Of a DNA stretch of 64,000 nt, positions 26,708-39,647 are shown piece by piece. Numbering within the stretch: the stretch's first letter is position 1; each line of letters begins with the position of its first letter. Made by a program: the position numbers and the translations under genes. The DNA is taken from assembly GCA_947034885.2 (NCBI GenBank), contig OX344750.2, positions 46,289,821-46,353,820 on the forward strand, read 5' to 3'. The DNA is from Thuidium tamariscinum. Lineage: Eukaryota; Streptophyta; Bryopsida; Hypnales; Thuidiaceae. The notes under the pieces were generated by a model. It worked only from the letters and a program-made list of their open reading frames with translations, did not search any database and was not told where the DNA came from.

Positions 26708-27785
26708 GGTTTATTTGTGCATTTCTATTACAAAATTTATTGTAATAAGAAAATTTTGAGAATCATACTCATTGTATTGGCAATGTGTTGTCTAAAAATA
26801 CCTTCAAAATTCTTCTTGATATGTTTTTCAAAACTCCAACTAGTATAATTCTATCAACATTTGGGCTTTGTTCAATTTTGCAAAAAATTGCCCCTAAAAA
26901 ATATTTGGTCCAACAAAAGTTGAAGTATAGAAAATTGATTGCCCATGTACAATTTTAGAATATGATTTTATGAATTTAAATGAATAACTTTAAATAATTC
27001 TACTTTAAAATGTAAAGATGCTCTTCATATCTTTTGCATCTATAGAAGGAAGACCCTATTCTAATTTTAGCACTTTTTTGCGTAAAACTATCTTTGAGCT
27101 ATTCCATTCAAATTATAAATTTATATGTATTGACTACTCCAATCAAATTCTTGTTTTTGAATCATGTATGGCATTTAATAAGGTCACTTCCAAAAATATA
27201 TTATAAAGGGTAATTCAAATTTATTTATTATGATGTTTTTTGTACATGTTTTTATTTATCTGAATTTTTTTTCTATGAAAGTCAATCATTTCTAGTTTCT
27301 ACTTTGAAAAAAAAATTTAACATTAATTTTGAATGGTGACAAACCTTAAAGGTCAAATGGAAGTCCTTTTACCTTAAAAAACAAATTAGGATTTGATAAA
27401 ATGTCGATGTCACCTAAAATCATGTCTCAAAAAACACAAGGTTCTTATCAATGTTTGATTTGGAATTGGGATGACTCCATTTGGCATGTCATGTAGCAAA
27501 GTCTAGGTTTTTTAGAAAGAATGAGAAGATGATGTCATAAATGTCTCTCTATACAAAACAAAGATAATTACTCTAAAAAATGTCAAGATTGCTCTTGGAA
27601 TTTTCACAACCTCCTTTGTTTGACAACCAATCTTTTTTTATAAACTTCACCTTTCTACATTGAAATTATTTTTGTTATATGTAATTGTGTATTATCAACT
27701 ACCAACATTCAAGAATTATCTATAATTAGTTGCACAAGTTGAGGAGGTCAAAATCCTTTCTACATTTATTAGACTCTATATTATT

Positions 27786-27847
<62 letters not shown>

Positions 27848-28330
27848 CAAACATAAACATGTGATAGTGAAATCAAAACATCAATTTCATTAAAGTATCT
27901 TGCTTCTAATACAAAGTATTGCAATATAGACATTGAAGATAAAGATAAATTTTTGTTTTTCAAGTGGACATTTGGACATTTGAAGAAGTGCATAAGTAAA
28001 TCTCATACGCCAAGAGAATCCTCCAAAGAATGTTATGGAGAAGTAGTAATCTCTTAATGGTGATGGGGTGACATCGTATGCATGATGGGTAGCATCAATG
28101 TTGAAGGACAAGTACCACTTGAAATTTTTGTTCAAGTTGTAGAGAAAAAAATGACTGCAAGATAATCCTTTGCGTAAGTTCATGTAAAGAGAATGGACAA
28201 ATGGCTAATTTCATATTTTGGCTAATTTGTTCCTGTGTTTGGAAAACATTAGCTAATATAGTAAATAATGTATTGAATATAACATCCATAACTACTGGAA
28301 TTCTCTGGGGACTGATTTCAGACATTCGTA
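26708..28330. other. AT-rich spacer
   Basis: No exon-like frame. It contains the long AT run listed separately. Confidence 0.5.
27790..27841. repeat. (AT)n microsatellite
   Basis: About 52 bp of uninterrupted AT repeat. Confidence 0.97.
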
Positions 28331-29400
28331 GCGACGTTTGAATTCAGCCCCCACAACATTTGTAGCAACATTTGAATGTTACTGATAACAGTAAAATGCG
28401 TTTCTACAGTTAACATTCAAAGTTGCTCCTAAACGTTGTACAAAGTGAACAACATTTTGGAACATGTTTCCTCAAAAAAATTGCATGTTTGCTGAAGCAT
28501 GGTCCAGACTGTATGAGCCTGCTCCAAAACGTGTTGAGCAACCTGGATCTGGAGCCAGCACTTGCAACAGATATGGAATTCATAGAATATTCGCAGGTCA
28601 GCTACTTGGTAGTCTAGAATTAACAATTGAATTTCCATTCGAGCTTGGTAGAAACACTCGATTCTCTATGTGCATAAGTTCTGGTCCGGCACAATCTTGT
28701 AGGGAAACCAATCCATATCCTGGAGAAATACGCTATCGTCATCAACAATGAATCCAGCAAACGCCACATTCCAATCCGCAGACTGTTCCACTTAGTTCAG
28801 TATCTGACAAGACATCAACATAGAAGAAGATACTGCCTGCATACGGAACTTGATACCGCCGTTTAAGTTCATTATCAGCTCAACTAACCTTTCAGTCCAC
28901 TCAGTAGACTAGACACGGCCTGCGTAGGGTTCGCACATGGTTTTAGTCTGGATGTGTCCCAGCTTCGGCGGAGTTCTTGATAGTCATATAATTTCCACCC
29001 AATACTATACCTCATGTAGGAGGGGAATCTCCTCTAATAAAAGAAGGGTTCTAACGTTCAGACATTGACTAGGGTCAATCAAGAAAAAAATTGAATAGAA
29101 GAGCATACCTAAAAAATTCGCAGGCTGTCATCCGGAACGCATTCAGATCAAATCTACCAACAAGCCGCGCTACGAAATACTTAGACCCTTGTAGCACAAA
29201 TTTTAATATTCACAAGAGATGTAGCTTCTGTAGATGCAAAAGACTCCTCTCCTACGGTTTAGAGCCAATAGAGCAGCACGCGCGTCTATCTTCCTACAGA
29301 TGGTCTTGCACATAAATAGTACTCCAAAACGATGTCCAGCAATAAAACCTTTCAACATAATTTACTGATCGGTGGAGAGAAGCTATCCAAAGAGCTTCTC
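28331..29400 (-). other. 3' flank and probable long 3' UTR of the CutA gene
   Basis: Base composition is less AT-rich than the spacer to the left, with short open frames on both strands, but no protein is recognised and no exon structure supports a separate gene. The part next to 29,400 is probably 3' UTR of the minus-strand gene. Confidence 0.4.
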
Positions 29401-32400
29401 TCAAGCCACTTCTGCGTCTTTAGTGTTGTCTCCAAGCCACTTCAAATATTTCTCACTTCCACCAGTAATGGGCAAAGCAATGACCTCGGGCGTACTGCAC
29501 AAGATGAAGAAGGGGCTGAAGCATTAGATTCCATAATTAATCAACAGTCACTAACGCAGTCGCATGAATACACATGAACACGTCTCGATGCCGGCAAAAA
29601 CTCGTAAAGATCGTTGAAAACAGAAATTGGAAGACAGTCTCAGATCTTGCGTACGATTGCAACAATTAATTGGCGAGAAAGGATAATGTACGGATTTTCT
29701 GACAAGGGTTAAAAACACGTACTCATAAGGGTGGTTGTTATTGACATGATCAGTGAGTTCTCCAAGAAGGGTTTTCCGGGTTTTTATAATCAAAAGGATT
29801 TCATTATCTGTCTCCACCTGCAAGCTTGAGTCAGTAAAAACTCTACTGTTACAAATAGCACAAGAATCTACAAAATAGGTCGCGCTCCTAGGCCACCCAT
29901 TCAAACACAAGCGAATTTCTGAGCGAGATTATATGGAATACCTTCATGTAAGACTTTATAGTCATAATCTCAAGCTCAAAAATTCTCTAGTGTTTTGTTG
30001 AATGCGTGCTTAGAAGTGAGCAAATGTACTCCAGTTCGTCGCACTCTATCAGACAATGCAGGTAAATGATTCAAAAAAATTCTAGCATTAGAGCTTAAGC
30101 CACTAGCCAGCAGTCAAAGATTAGCGAGCGCCAATGCCATCACCAATCGTACACAGGTTATGAAACAATACCTTACCCTCCCACCAATACGTGGACTCCA
30201 CTCCTGTATGACCACCCACCACACCACCAAAACATACCCCAGATAAGTACCTCACTTGTAATCTATTATTGCTATAGCATTCTAAATTCACCAATACAAT
30301 CAATCCTACTAAGTGAGCTGTCATTCAAGTCAAAAGCCCGGATAGTATCGACCTGGAATTTGATTCACACAGGCGGCAAGTTTATTCTCGATGATGCTGT
30401 GCGCCAGCTTTGTACCTGAGAATTCAATCGCAGTCAGTTCATACACCCGATCGTCTATTTTGCATACGTAAGCAGAAAACTGATTTAGAACAACAGTTTC
30501 CTCTCTCGAGGTAAAACTTAAGATCGCAGTAGAAGCACCGCAGATCTCACTGCTCGATGAATAGTCTTGCACTCAAGCATCAGACAAATCTACTCAATTG
30601 ATTAAAACTATTCATAATGGAGAATGTCCCAATGCTGTTCGAGGCTGAGAAACACTGGAAGTTGGAAGACTCCCAATCACAAAGTATGAGTGACAATATT
30701 CTATAATAGAAACAGGGTTTGTAAGTAGATACCTACGTAAAACTTTGGATTATGCAAAAAAGAAATCACCAAAGAGACAAAGTAAAGTTACCTGTCTCTT
30801 TGTTGGGAACTGTCACATAGACAACTATTGAAGGTACCGCATCAAGAGCCGCCATGGAATGCACTCGAGACCCTGCTGAACGAGGAGAATAAGGAGTGGG
30901 AACTCGGTAGAGGTTCGTCCAGCCTGGGCTGTAAAAGTTCGCAATTATGAGCACCACGGCTACTCCAGCTATTGAGGCCTCCAATCCTCGGTGAATCGTC
31001 AGCATTTCAATCTGACCAATCCATTTCACTCTCTTTGGGAGAAGCTAAAGAGAAATAGAAACAAACTAAACTAAATTTTAACAAAAAGAGAAGAATACTA
31101 CTTACTGAAAACACTAAAAATCATGATCTGTAGATTGACAAATATCACGATCGAAAGACAGTCTCTCTCAACAGTATGATTTCTACTGCAACTAGATCTC
31201 CCTGAGCACAATCTGACATACTGCTTATCAAAGAATTCTTCACATTTCAAAGGTCCCGAGAGAGCCTAAGGTATGTAGTATCTTATCCTACAACTCATCC
31301 TATTAAAAGCGTAGAATTTTTCAAGTGAGAGCCCACGTTGAAGATCATGAATGAGACAACTGACCTAAATCGGACAAGATCTTGAAGCAAATGGGTCTTG
31401 GAAGAAAAGTTGCAAAGTCCAAGTTTACTCAATCGCAAAATGCTGACCTGCCAACACAATTATAAGATCACTAGGAAGAAGAGAAGAATCCTGAACAAAG
31501 CATAACTCTCAAAGCTCGTGATGCCCTGTAGATGGTATCACTTCAAATTTCACCACCCAAAGTTCGTTACAAAGACTTCCCTAAGCTAGTAGCAAAATAT
31601 CACCAATGCAAATTCAGCGAAAAAACATAAAAGAACAAAGGCTGAAATTCTAAGATCTTCAAATTCCCTGGTCATTGTCACGCCAATGCGTGATGCAAGA
31701 AGAGATTATCAATATGTGAAATTTCAATGCAGGGATGCAAATAACGAGAAGTTCTCACAATGTGAAAGTGATGAACTCACACACTATAGACTCTCAAACC
31801 CTACCCACACATCAAGTTCCGAAGTATTCACCTGCAGCACCTTTCCAAAGACAATATGTACCATCAACGATAAACTCCCAGGCTGAATGGAAAAAGATCT
31901 CCAACAAAGAGGAAGTTTACGAAAAACACCAATGTCTATGCAAATACCGAATCCACTGAAACCAGCACAGACGCAACAAGCCAAAACCTTCACTAGAAAC
32001 ACCTCCTCCATAGGTCTCACTCAAACATCCAGAAACCTAAAACACAAAAATCCGATCAACGAAAGAGAAAGAAGAGCAACAACAAATGTCCCAATTGAGG
32101 GTCTTAGATTTCCACTCCTCTCAAACTTCCGTCGAAGTACTTTGAGATGAATTTACTTTCCTCCTCGCACTTTAGCTCCAGACAGCCTTTTCAAGAGAAA
32201 TCCAAACCCTTAAGATTCTCTCGACTGAAGTAAAGGCCGCAAATGCGCTCAGTCTCAAACTATTCGAACATGATCTCAATCAATAACAATAATACAATAA
32301 CACTAATCCAAATTTCTTCACCGTCGAGAAAAATCGAATAAAACAACAAGCAATTCAATACGATAATGAGTGATCGTACATAGGGATCGAGACGCAGAGT

Positions 32401-32551
32401 AAACCAAAATTACCGGCGAAGGGGTCGATGAAGCGGCACGAAACGCAGGATTGCAGGCGAAAGAAACTACGCAAAGGAGTGGCAGCCTTGACGAAGAGAG
32501 AAGAGCCGGCATGGCGGGCATCGGAGGTCCAATGTCTGAAAGGCAATGCAT
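29401..32551 (-). CDS. CUTA: CutA divalent-cation tolerance protein, with N-terminal extension
   Basis: Plant CutA is a small trimeric ferredoxin-like protein placed in the chloroplast and linked to copper binding. Six coding exons on the minus strand are 32551-32414, 31044-30792, 30415-30353, 30203-30172 (32 bp), 29817-29723 and 29494-29401. They join in frame to 224 residues. Residues 1-46 are rich in Ser, Ala and Pro, like an organelle transit peptide. Residues 71-84 are hydrophobic (IAGVAVVLIIANFY) and could be a membrane anchor or part of the leader. The CutA domain runs from about 116 to the end: IVVYVTVPN at 119-127, KLAACVN, then STYWWEGK, LLIIKTRKTLL, NNHPYDTPEVIALPITGG and KYLKWL. 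Its length (about 109) equals bacterial CutA. The first exon junction is chosen because it is phase 0 on both sides, with a good acceptor after a T-rich tract. All introns are GT-AG. The domain looks intact. Confidence 0.92.
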
Positions 32552-32636
32552 GAGCACCAGCGTTTGTAAAACTGGCGAATTAAGTTAGGGCAAGTTTTCT
32601 ACCAAAAAAATTTCAGAGCTTCATGCCCATAAGGTT

Positions 32637-32746
32637 CATAACATTCAGTAGCCCATGGGAGGACTGCCTTCCCCTTGGTGAAGTCCCCATCACATAATTT
32701 CATCTGACATTTCTTGGAGTTGCAACTTTAGTTACTGAATGTTGTG
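32637..32746. mobile_element. Small MITE with CATAACATTCAGTA ends, copy 1
   Basis: It begins CATAACATTCAGTAGCCCAT and ends AGTTACTGAATGTTGTG, an imperfect terminal inverted repeat. The copy at 52,216-52,398 has the same ends. It lies about 90 bp upstream of the CutA start codon, within the likely promoter or 5' UTR. Confidence 0.55.
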
Positions 32747-32762
32747 GAATACCATTGGTGTT

Positions 32763-32800
32763 GGATGGAATGGTGTGGAATATTCCACACCATTTCATCC
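32763..32800. repeat. 38-bp near-perfect palindrome centred on GTGGAATATTCCAC
   Basis: GGATGGAATGGTGTGGAAT followed by its complement, with two mismatches. The core GTGTGGAATATTCCACAC recurs near 52,259-52,276 inside the other CATAACATTC element, so it probably belongs to that element family. It lies about 200 bp upstream of the CutA start codon. Confidence 0.8.
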
Positions 32801-34339
32801 GCTAGGAGGCAGTGTGATAGTCTGCTACTGGATGTAATGTTGAGGCACTAGTAGCCGACCATTTAAGCAATTTCAAAGCAGATTTTGCATAGTATGAGGT
32901 GGTGGGAATTTTTCCCATGTAGGAAGGTAAGAAATATGGGGATAGAAAAATTTTCAGAATTTTATTTCTAAGACTGAATTTACAATGAATTTTGGGAAGC
33001 AAAAAGTGCTCTAGACCAATAGCCAATGTCTAGAGTCTCCTAATTCCAATAATGCTTTAACTACTTTCCATTCACTTCTTCTGCTCACTAATTTGGACAT
33101 GTGTCATTACCTTATTAGTCTTGACCTCAAAAAGGATCAAAACATGCAATTCAAGGTGTATTTAGAAATATGTTCTGGACTTGATTGGAAATAGGGCCTA
33201 GCTACTGGGCGTGGTTGACATTTGGTGCCTCAACCTTAGCTTGAAATTTGAGTATTTTTTTTGAGTCCAAATACAAACTGTTGTTTTCGTTCGTTAGCCA
33301 GGTTGGCTTCTCGTCCAACGTCTTGGTAGTGTCTGTCCGCTCCCATACTTCTTTGTTCGTCGTGTTGACGCAATCTTAGCCGTCCATGGTTCGCAGATGC
33401 GGTGCCATCTCCACCATCCCTATCACACATCAAGATGTAGGGTTTAGGTGGCTTGATCGCCACCTTCTTCTCTTCCCTAGCTCCGTACATTGCTCAATGT
33501 TTTTGCTCATTGTACTCAATGTGTAGATCTGTACCTCGTTGCATTAACTCCTGCTCTCCTTGTTCTTCAATGACCGTTGTAAATTTGCAATGCCGTGATT
33601 GCTGTCAATTCCTCATTGTTGTGATTGTGGTGTCGTTGTAGATTCACGCCTAGTACTTCTTATACTCCTATAGATGCTTATTTGAAATTAGCATCTTTTT
33701 CCAATTTGATTTTTCCAAGTTGCAAAGCGCCACTTCTATATTGCTATGAAGATTTAGGAGGCTTGCCTAGTCTTCCTTGCATTCATGGCACTTCTAAAGT
33801 AGAGGCTTCAATTGAATTCAATCTTCTGGACCTGAGTCACCTCACTCTAGCCACTAGAGTTTGGATTTTGGAATGTGGAATTTGCAAGGAGCGGTTGGAG
33901 AATTCTCCTCAATTGGTAGCCTTTTACCTTAGCAATGTTGAGAATTGTTACAAAGAATATAAGGGTTCCCAATTCTTCATGTGCCTTTACCTTTTTCCTT
34001 TCCAATTTCATGCTTTCTTACAGCAATTACTTTAGATCAAGTGTACTTTCTTCTATCTTTGCTTGGCTGCATTTTATACTGCTGATTTTGTTGGCATGGT
34101 GCCATGATTGAGGTTGGCGGATAACTTCAAAGTGTGAGCTTTTGGCTCTAGTCACAATACAGATGGCATTAGAAAGTATTTGCCTCAATAGAGTCCTCAA
34201 GGCGCTATCAATGCAACAGGGCGCAAGGTCACTCATGTCTCTAAGACACACTTGTCTTAGTCGGTTTTTCCTCTTGTAGATCGCAATCCGCCTTCAGAGG
34301 CGACGGTTTTGTCCCATCCAACTTCCAATCCTGCTTCGT
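32801..34339. other. Mixed-composition region before the hAT fossil
   Basis: Less AT-rich than most spacers, with open stretches on both strands (minus 33,236-33,490; plus 33,625-34,035) whose products I do not recognise. The region may include the 5' part of the hAT element, but I could not find a terminal inverted repeat. Confidence 0.35.
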
Positions 34340-36084
34340 CAAAGGTTGGTAGTGAAGGAGATCGACGCAGGACAGGGAAGAAGAAACGCGGTGTTTCCAA
34401 ATCTAGGCGGAAGAGGTGGAAGACTGCGCCGGAGACCATTACGAGGTGTTGGCAAGAGGTTTGGACATGTAGATTTCCTTAGGCGCAAGCAAAATTTGAC
34501 AGCAATGGATATTGTCCAATGTTGTTTGCCTCAGTTGTACCACCGTTTCAGGAAGGAGAAAACTTTTGGTGTTGAAGGCAAACAATCTCAAAACACACGA
34601 GGGGAAGCGGTCGTATATGGAGGAAGGGGCTCCTTTACCAAATCTGAAGAAAGGCAAGATGTATCTTTAAACCAATTGCAAACATGCAAAGAACACGATG
34701 TTGTGGCCGCTTGGAAGAATGCAGGCACCGTGGCCAATCAGTTGACGACAAGCTCGTAGAGCGACTTCAAGCGAAAGGAAGTGCAATTCTCCACTCTTGT
34801 TCAGATTTTGAGTTACAGTAGACCTATGTGTGATTACAAGCATCAATGGTACTTGCTTAGTTACTTGAAGATGAAAAATTTGCCTTCAAAGCATTGGTCT
34901 AAGAGCACTAGCTGGGAAATGGCTGAACATGTTCATGCATCTCTTCTTACTACTTTGAAGTGTGTTGTGCAGTCTACGAGGGTTGTTTCCATTAGCAATG
35001 ATGAGGTCACAACAATAGATAACACATGTTGGATCGGTGATTGTTCATATTTACACAATGGATAACTGGGAGAGGAAACCTCACTTGTTACATCTCTCTT
35101 GTATCTCAGATGGCGGTATAGCTGACCATCTAACTATTGTTATTATGTAGACTTTGTTCCATGAAGGTGGTCTAACATGTGAGGAAATTGCTTGTAAGTT
35201 GATTTGTTTTGGAGCTAACGGGGTGAGTACTTTCCAAGGTTCGAGAACAAGTGTGACAACACAAACTCAAGAGAAGTGGGCGCCCTTTTCACTAGGAGCC
35301 AGTTGTGTCAGCCACAGAGTTAACCTTGTTGTGGAAACTTTATCAAAGTACCCCACGGTTAGTAGGCTTGAGGGCCTCTTTTAGTCAATTAATTATATTT
35401 GTATCGCTCTAACAAGCGTCATGCTGAGTTGTAGAAACTTACAAACTTCATGGAAACTAACAGTACTAAAATGGTGTGCAACATGGAGACACGGTGGGTC
35501 TCGATGAAGAGCCCAGCCATGCACATCATGGAGGAGTACTCAACTCTGCTTGTAAAAATGGTTTTTGATATGCCTGGTGAGCCTCGATAGAAGCCTATTG
35601 CAAGGGCCGGTGAAAAATTTGACACCCTTGTAGATGTTGAAGTCTTATTGTCTTTGGCGTGTTTCGTACCTTCGGTTAACTCAATGCATTCACTAATGAA
35701 ACCCCTCTCAAGTCTGTGATATCTTTGTATGTGACTTCATGAGTGTTGTGAAAGTGTGTCAAAGTGAACTTGCTGGGCTCTTCATTGACAGTGAGACTAC
35801 ATTCGACAAGGAGGACTTCGGCACTTACACAGATTTGGTATCCTTGTAATACAAGAGCATTCCTATGCAATGGAAAGAATTACTAGGGAACTCAAGCATT
35901 TGTCACTTGATTTTTTTTCATTGAGCAATTGATCTATGGACGGATTAGAAGCTGCCATGACAAAGTCAGAGGCCAATACCTTTTTGTGACCCAACAAGGA
36001 TTTAACCGCTTGGAGGACATTATCCAGCAACAATTTTCAAGTAGGTCATTTCAAATGCTTGTTTTTTTTTCTTTGCTTGAGTTC

Positions 36085-36240
36085 ATTAAATTCCCCATTT
36101 TTCTTTCCTTGGCTTGAGTTCATTATTGGCTACAAGTTAGCATCTGTGAGTTTAGACTTGAATTAATTAAATTCCCCATTTTTTTGTTCTTCTAATGTGT
36201 GTTTGTATATGGGGATTATTGGCTGCAAATTAGTATCTGT
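36085..36240. repeat. Imperfect tandem duplication inside the hAT fossil
   Basis: A block containing ATTAAATTCCCCATTTTT is present near 36,087 and 36,166; each copy is followed by ATTATTGGCT(A/G)CAA(G/A)TTAG and ATCTGTGAG. The unit is about 80 bp. Confidence 0.7.
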
Positions 36241-36289
36241 GAGCTTGGGTTGTGAGGTCTAATTTGACTTTGTCCTTTCAGATTAGACC

Positions 36290-36610
36290 TTAACATTGGG
36301 TTGTGGCTCTATGATGTTTGATGCTAGCCGCGGCTCCTTCATTTTGATATGGGTTGTGGCTCTGATTTCGATATGGGCTGTGGCTATGAATGTAAGACTC
36401 AATTGTGGCTTAGAGATTTCAATTTGGCTTGTCTTTCAGTATGGACTGTAGCTTTGATTGTAAGCCTCGGTTGTGGCTCAGAGATTTGAGTTTGGTTTGT
36501 GACTTTGAGTATGGACTATGGCTCTGAGGTTAACCCTGTGGCTTGAAGTTTGAATTGTTGGTCTGTGGCTTGAAGTTTTGGCTGAGGGCTACGGCTCTGT
36601 GATGTAAGAT
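36290..36610. repeat. Degenerate TGTGGCT-rich tandem array
   Basis: About a dozen imperfect repeats built around GGTTGTGGCTCTGA and GACTGTAGCTTTGA, spaced 20-50 bp apart. It lies where an intron of the hAT transposase or a later insertion would be expected. Confidence 0.7.
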
Positions 36611-37501
36611 TGTTGTACGTTTGAGTATAGGCTTTCAACTAATACCTTTGACATTCCAACGGCTCTCAATTGGAACTTTAAACGATGTTGTTTGTTTTTG
36701 AACATGCCGTGGTATCTCATTTTTGCCATGTTTCACTGTGATAGACATAGCACAGTCATTGTGCAATGAGTTGGATCGCCATTTCCCACAACAAGAACTT
36801 CTTAATGCATTTGGATAATTTATCTTCAATATTTGAGGCAAGAGGGGGTTGATGCCAGTTTCCCTCACCACTTGGCTGCCCTAAAGGAGTTCTATTGCCA
36901 AGCTCAAGCTCTCAACAGTGAATTTTCTTTGCATGGAGGTGGCGAGTCATTTACCACACTTGCTATGCTTGATGCCTCTGCCTTGGACTTATAGCAAGCT
37001 CTACTCAAAGTCACTATGAAAGCCACCTCTGAAGTTGCTTGTGGCCTACCATTGGATGTGAATCCAATCATGAAGCTTTGGCGTAGGTTATCTCAATCTC
37101 GGTACTTGTCTAAGCTTATATCTGAATATTTTAAGGTCATTGAAATTGGATGTTGCCTTGTTCTTGGATTTGTAGAGGATGAGAGGTGTTTTTCTACTCT
37201 CAAATTCCTTAAATCTTGCCATAGAAATAGACTAGATAAGCATCTACCCCTTGTTGTTCGCATGTTTAGCGAGTAGTTTTTTTCCTTACAGAATTTTTCT
37301 TATGAGGATGCCATCAATTCTTGGAGAAGTGCTGTGAAGGTCATGCGGGAAGGGGATGCTTGAAGGGAGGTGAATAAAATAGTATCCTATCCATAGCCGT
37401 TTCATTGATTAGCCTTAGTTTTCATGAAGTTTTGCAAGGGTTGGATCTCATATTCACCTTGAGCCCTTAACATAGTACATAGTTGCACGCTAAAAACTGA
37501 G

Positions 37502-37817
37502 TAAGGTAGGAGGTCCATAAACCGCTCATCTAAGAGCTGAAGCTGACTTTTGGGGAGGTAGAACTTCTTAAAATATTTTCCAGTAAATTTTCCTTGAAAG
37601 GCAAGAGAAATTGGCATCTAACTCAAGTTGTTTCATATTTTTTGAAGCTTTGTAGAATTAGTTATGAATTTCTGAAGCTCCAGAAAAGTGCATTTTTGTG
37701 GGCTCTAAAACCGACCACCTCCTCAAATGCACACCACTTGTACATTGGAAAGTGCAAAATGTACCTCTAGAGCCTGATTGGTTTTAGAACCTGCTCCATT
37801 TTAGGACCTCCTACCTT
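37502..37817. mobile_element. MITE with TAAGGTAGGAGGTCC ends, copy 2
   Basis: Starts TAAGGTAGGAGGTCCATAAA and ends TTTTAGGACCTCCTACCTTA: a perfect 15-bp terminal inverted repeat within a longer imperfect one. It is 316 bp long, without coding capacity, and inverted relative to the copy at 24,519. A TA target duplication is possible, but the palindromic end makes the exact border ambiguous. Confidence 0.8.
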
Positions 37818-39640
37818 AGTAGCAGCATTATCATTTTGGTAACGGACTGCTATAGTTGCAGTGGTAGAGCCGGGGCGATGGAGCTGCAGTGGTGGATCTG
37901 GGAGGCTTATCAGAAGCTTCCTTGTGACCACTGTTTTTGAATACTAACCCTGTTCTCTAACATGGCTTGTTTGTCTTCTGTGCAGATCACTAACACTGCA
38001 CTAGGCAGTCTTGCATTTTTGCAAGAAAGATTCAACTCCCTTGTTAGTGACATATAACTAAATTTGGCAATAAAACTGTCCATTTCAAAATGCACACATT
38101 ACCATTTGCAAATTCAATTCTTCATATTCAAGAATTCTTTTTTACAAAACTATTAATATTTCACAATTTTGCCAATCACTTAGCAACTAAGAAAGTTCAA
38201 ACAAAACACAATTAGGCAACACAATTAGCCCTTGTGATCTCCAAAAATGATTGTGCTATCACAAATGCACTCTATTGGAAAAAAAATGGGTAGAGAAAAT
38301 GCAACCATGTCGTAAGCCTTTTATCTGGGTTTTTTTATTTGAAAAAATATATATTGCTTATTCAGCTTTTCTTTTCACACGATCTTTACTTCTGCACAAA
38401 TCCGTTCAAAAGGGTTCTGGGATCGCTGATGAGTATAAGACATAGGAGGGCAATCGTTGTTTGGATGGATGTATATTCTTGGATATATTTTCTTGTCTGC
38501 AATGTTTTTCATCCTTGTGATGTACATGTTCAATTGTGCACGAAGTGGATGAATTGAATGATGAATGTTTCATAACATAGTTTACAGTAATGAGACACGG
38601 GTCCGTTTTCCATCCGTGAAAAGCCACGGACACCTATTGTGAACAAAATTGTCTAATTTGGCTCCTCAGCCAATCCAATCTTTGAAAGTCTCTCCTAGGC
38701 ATTTAGGGCACGCTTTCATGCTACTTGGAGATGACTACAATGCGCCTTTAAGCAATAAGACAAAAGAGTCTTCATCGATTCTCTTGTTCGGATCGGCAAA
38801 TAGGAAAGGAAGAGGAGAAGTTTCACTAATTTCAATGGACAATTTCATTGGTGAAGAGTTGGTAAGGCTGAGAGAATCTAATACATGTGCTTTTCTAATT
38901 GTATCCCTCCCACCCACCAAGTCCATATAAAAGTGTTAAGACTATTTTCCCCTGTAGCACTCCTTGTGAAGTTTCATTACCCACCAATATGTGTAAAGAG
39001 GCCTTAGAAAGGCATAATACTTTCTTAGCATTGAGAGAACTCTTGTCTAATTATATAATATTATGTCTTGAAAATTATACTTCATTAATGATTAACATTT
39101 ATAGAATAAAAGTGCACTTCATCCAAATTCTTTTTTCATTTAAGAAAATAATTTTATTATATTTAGGTGGAACACTTAGAGATCAATAATTCAAGTGCAA
39201 AGAGAAAATATAAAGATTTTTAGTTCTTTGCCTATGAAATTGGCATATTGTAGAATCTTCTCTAAAGCTATTATATGAATAAATGATAAAAATTTTGATG
39301 ACATGAATTGTGCAAATTGCAAGATTTTAGCATTTGAAGTGAAGAAAAGAGATGTTTTAACAATATTTAAAATAGATTGTCATCAGATTTTTTTGGATTA
39401 AATTTTTACAATATTATATTATTTAAAGTATAAAATAAAATTGGAAATATACAATGGTAAAATAAGTACCTAAAATATAGTCTTCATTATTTAAAAATAA
39501 TGTAATGAAAAAAATGATACAAAATGAAAAATCAAATTGTTAATCACTCTAAATTGGAATTGGAAATTTTCATTTCTAATGTTAATAAAATTGTTGAAAG
39601 TAATCAAAATTAAGTTCAAATTTTTTTTCTAAAAATAATA
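37818..39640. other. Spacer with weak coding-like patch, unrecognised
   Basis: 38,400-38,930 is less AT-rich and open in places on both strands (plus 38,649-38,927; minus 38,735-38,926). Overlap on opposite strands and lack of similarity argue that it is not a simple gene; it could be a fossil exon or element remnant. The rest is AT-rich. Confidence 0.35.
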
Positions 39641-39647
39641 AAATTGA

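Larger units (their letters stand above)
34340..37365 (+). pseudogene. Broken hAT-superfamily transposase (ZNF862-like)
   Basis: Pieces in all three plus frames read as a hAT transposase of the group with a ZNF862/KIAA1586-like core. Around 34,880-35,035 is MAEHVHASLL...DNTCWI. Continuing after a frame change near 35,030 is HIYTMDNWERKPHLL; after a stop at 35,148 comes FHEGGLTCEEIACKLICFGA with GVSTFQGSR (35,157-35,250) and the S-H-R-V-N-L motif near 35,310, corresponding to the catalytic DUF4371-like region. Near 35,455-35,580 is a METRWVSM-type block. The C-terminal dimerisation motif is near 37,165-37,275 (EDERCFSTLKFLKS, then RNRLDKHLP). Several stops and at least two frame changes show it is dead. 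A basic stretch near 34,350-34,450 may be its N terminus. A repeat-rich insert or intron separates the C-terminal part. Terminal repeats were not found. Confidence 0.82.

Noticed and set aside
28423-28751. Several overlapping open frames left of the CutA gene
   Set aside because: They lie on both strands in the likely 3' flank of CutA, with no recognisable product.
38649-38930. Overlapping open frames on both strands
   Set aside because: Neither product is recognisable and the overlap prevents choosing a strand; kept only as a weak coding-like patch.
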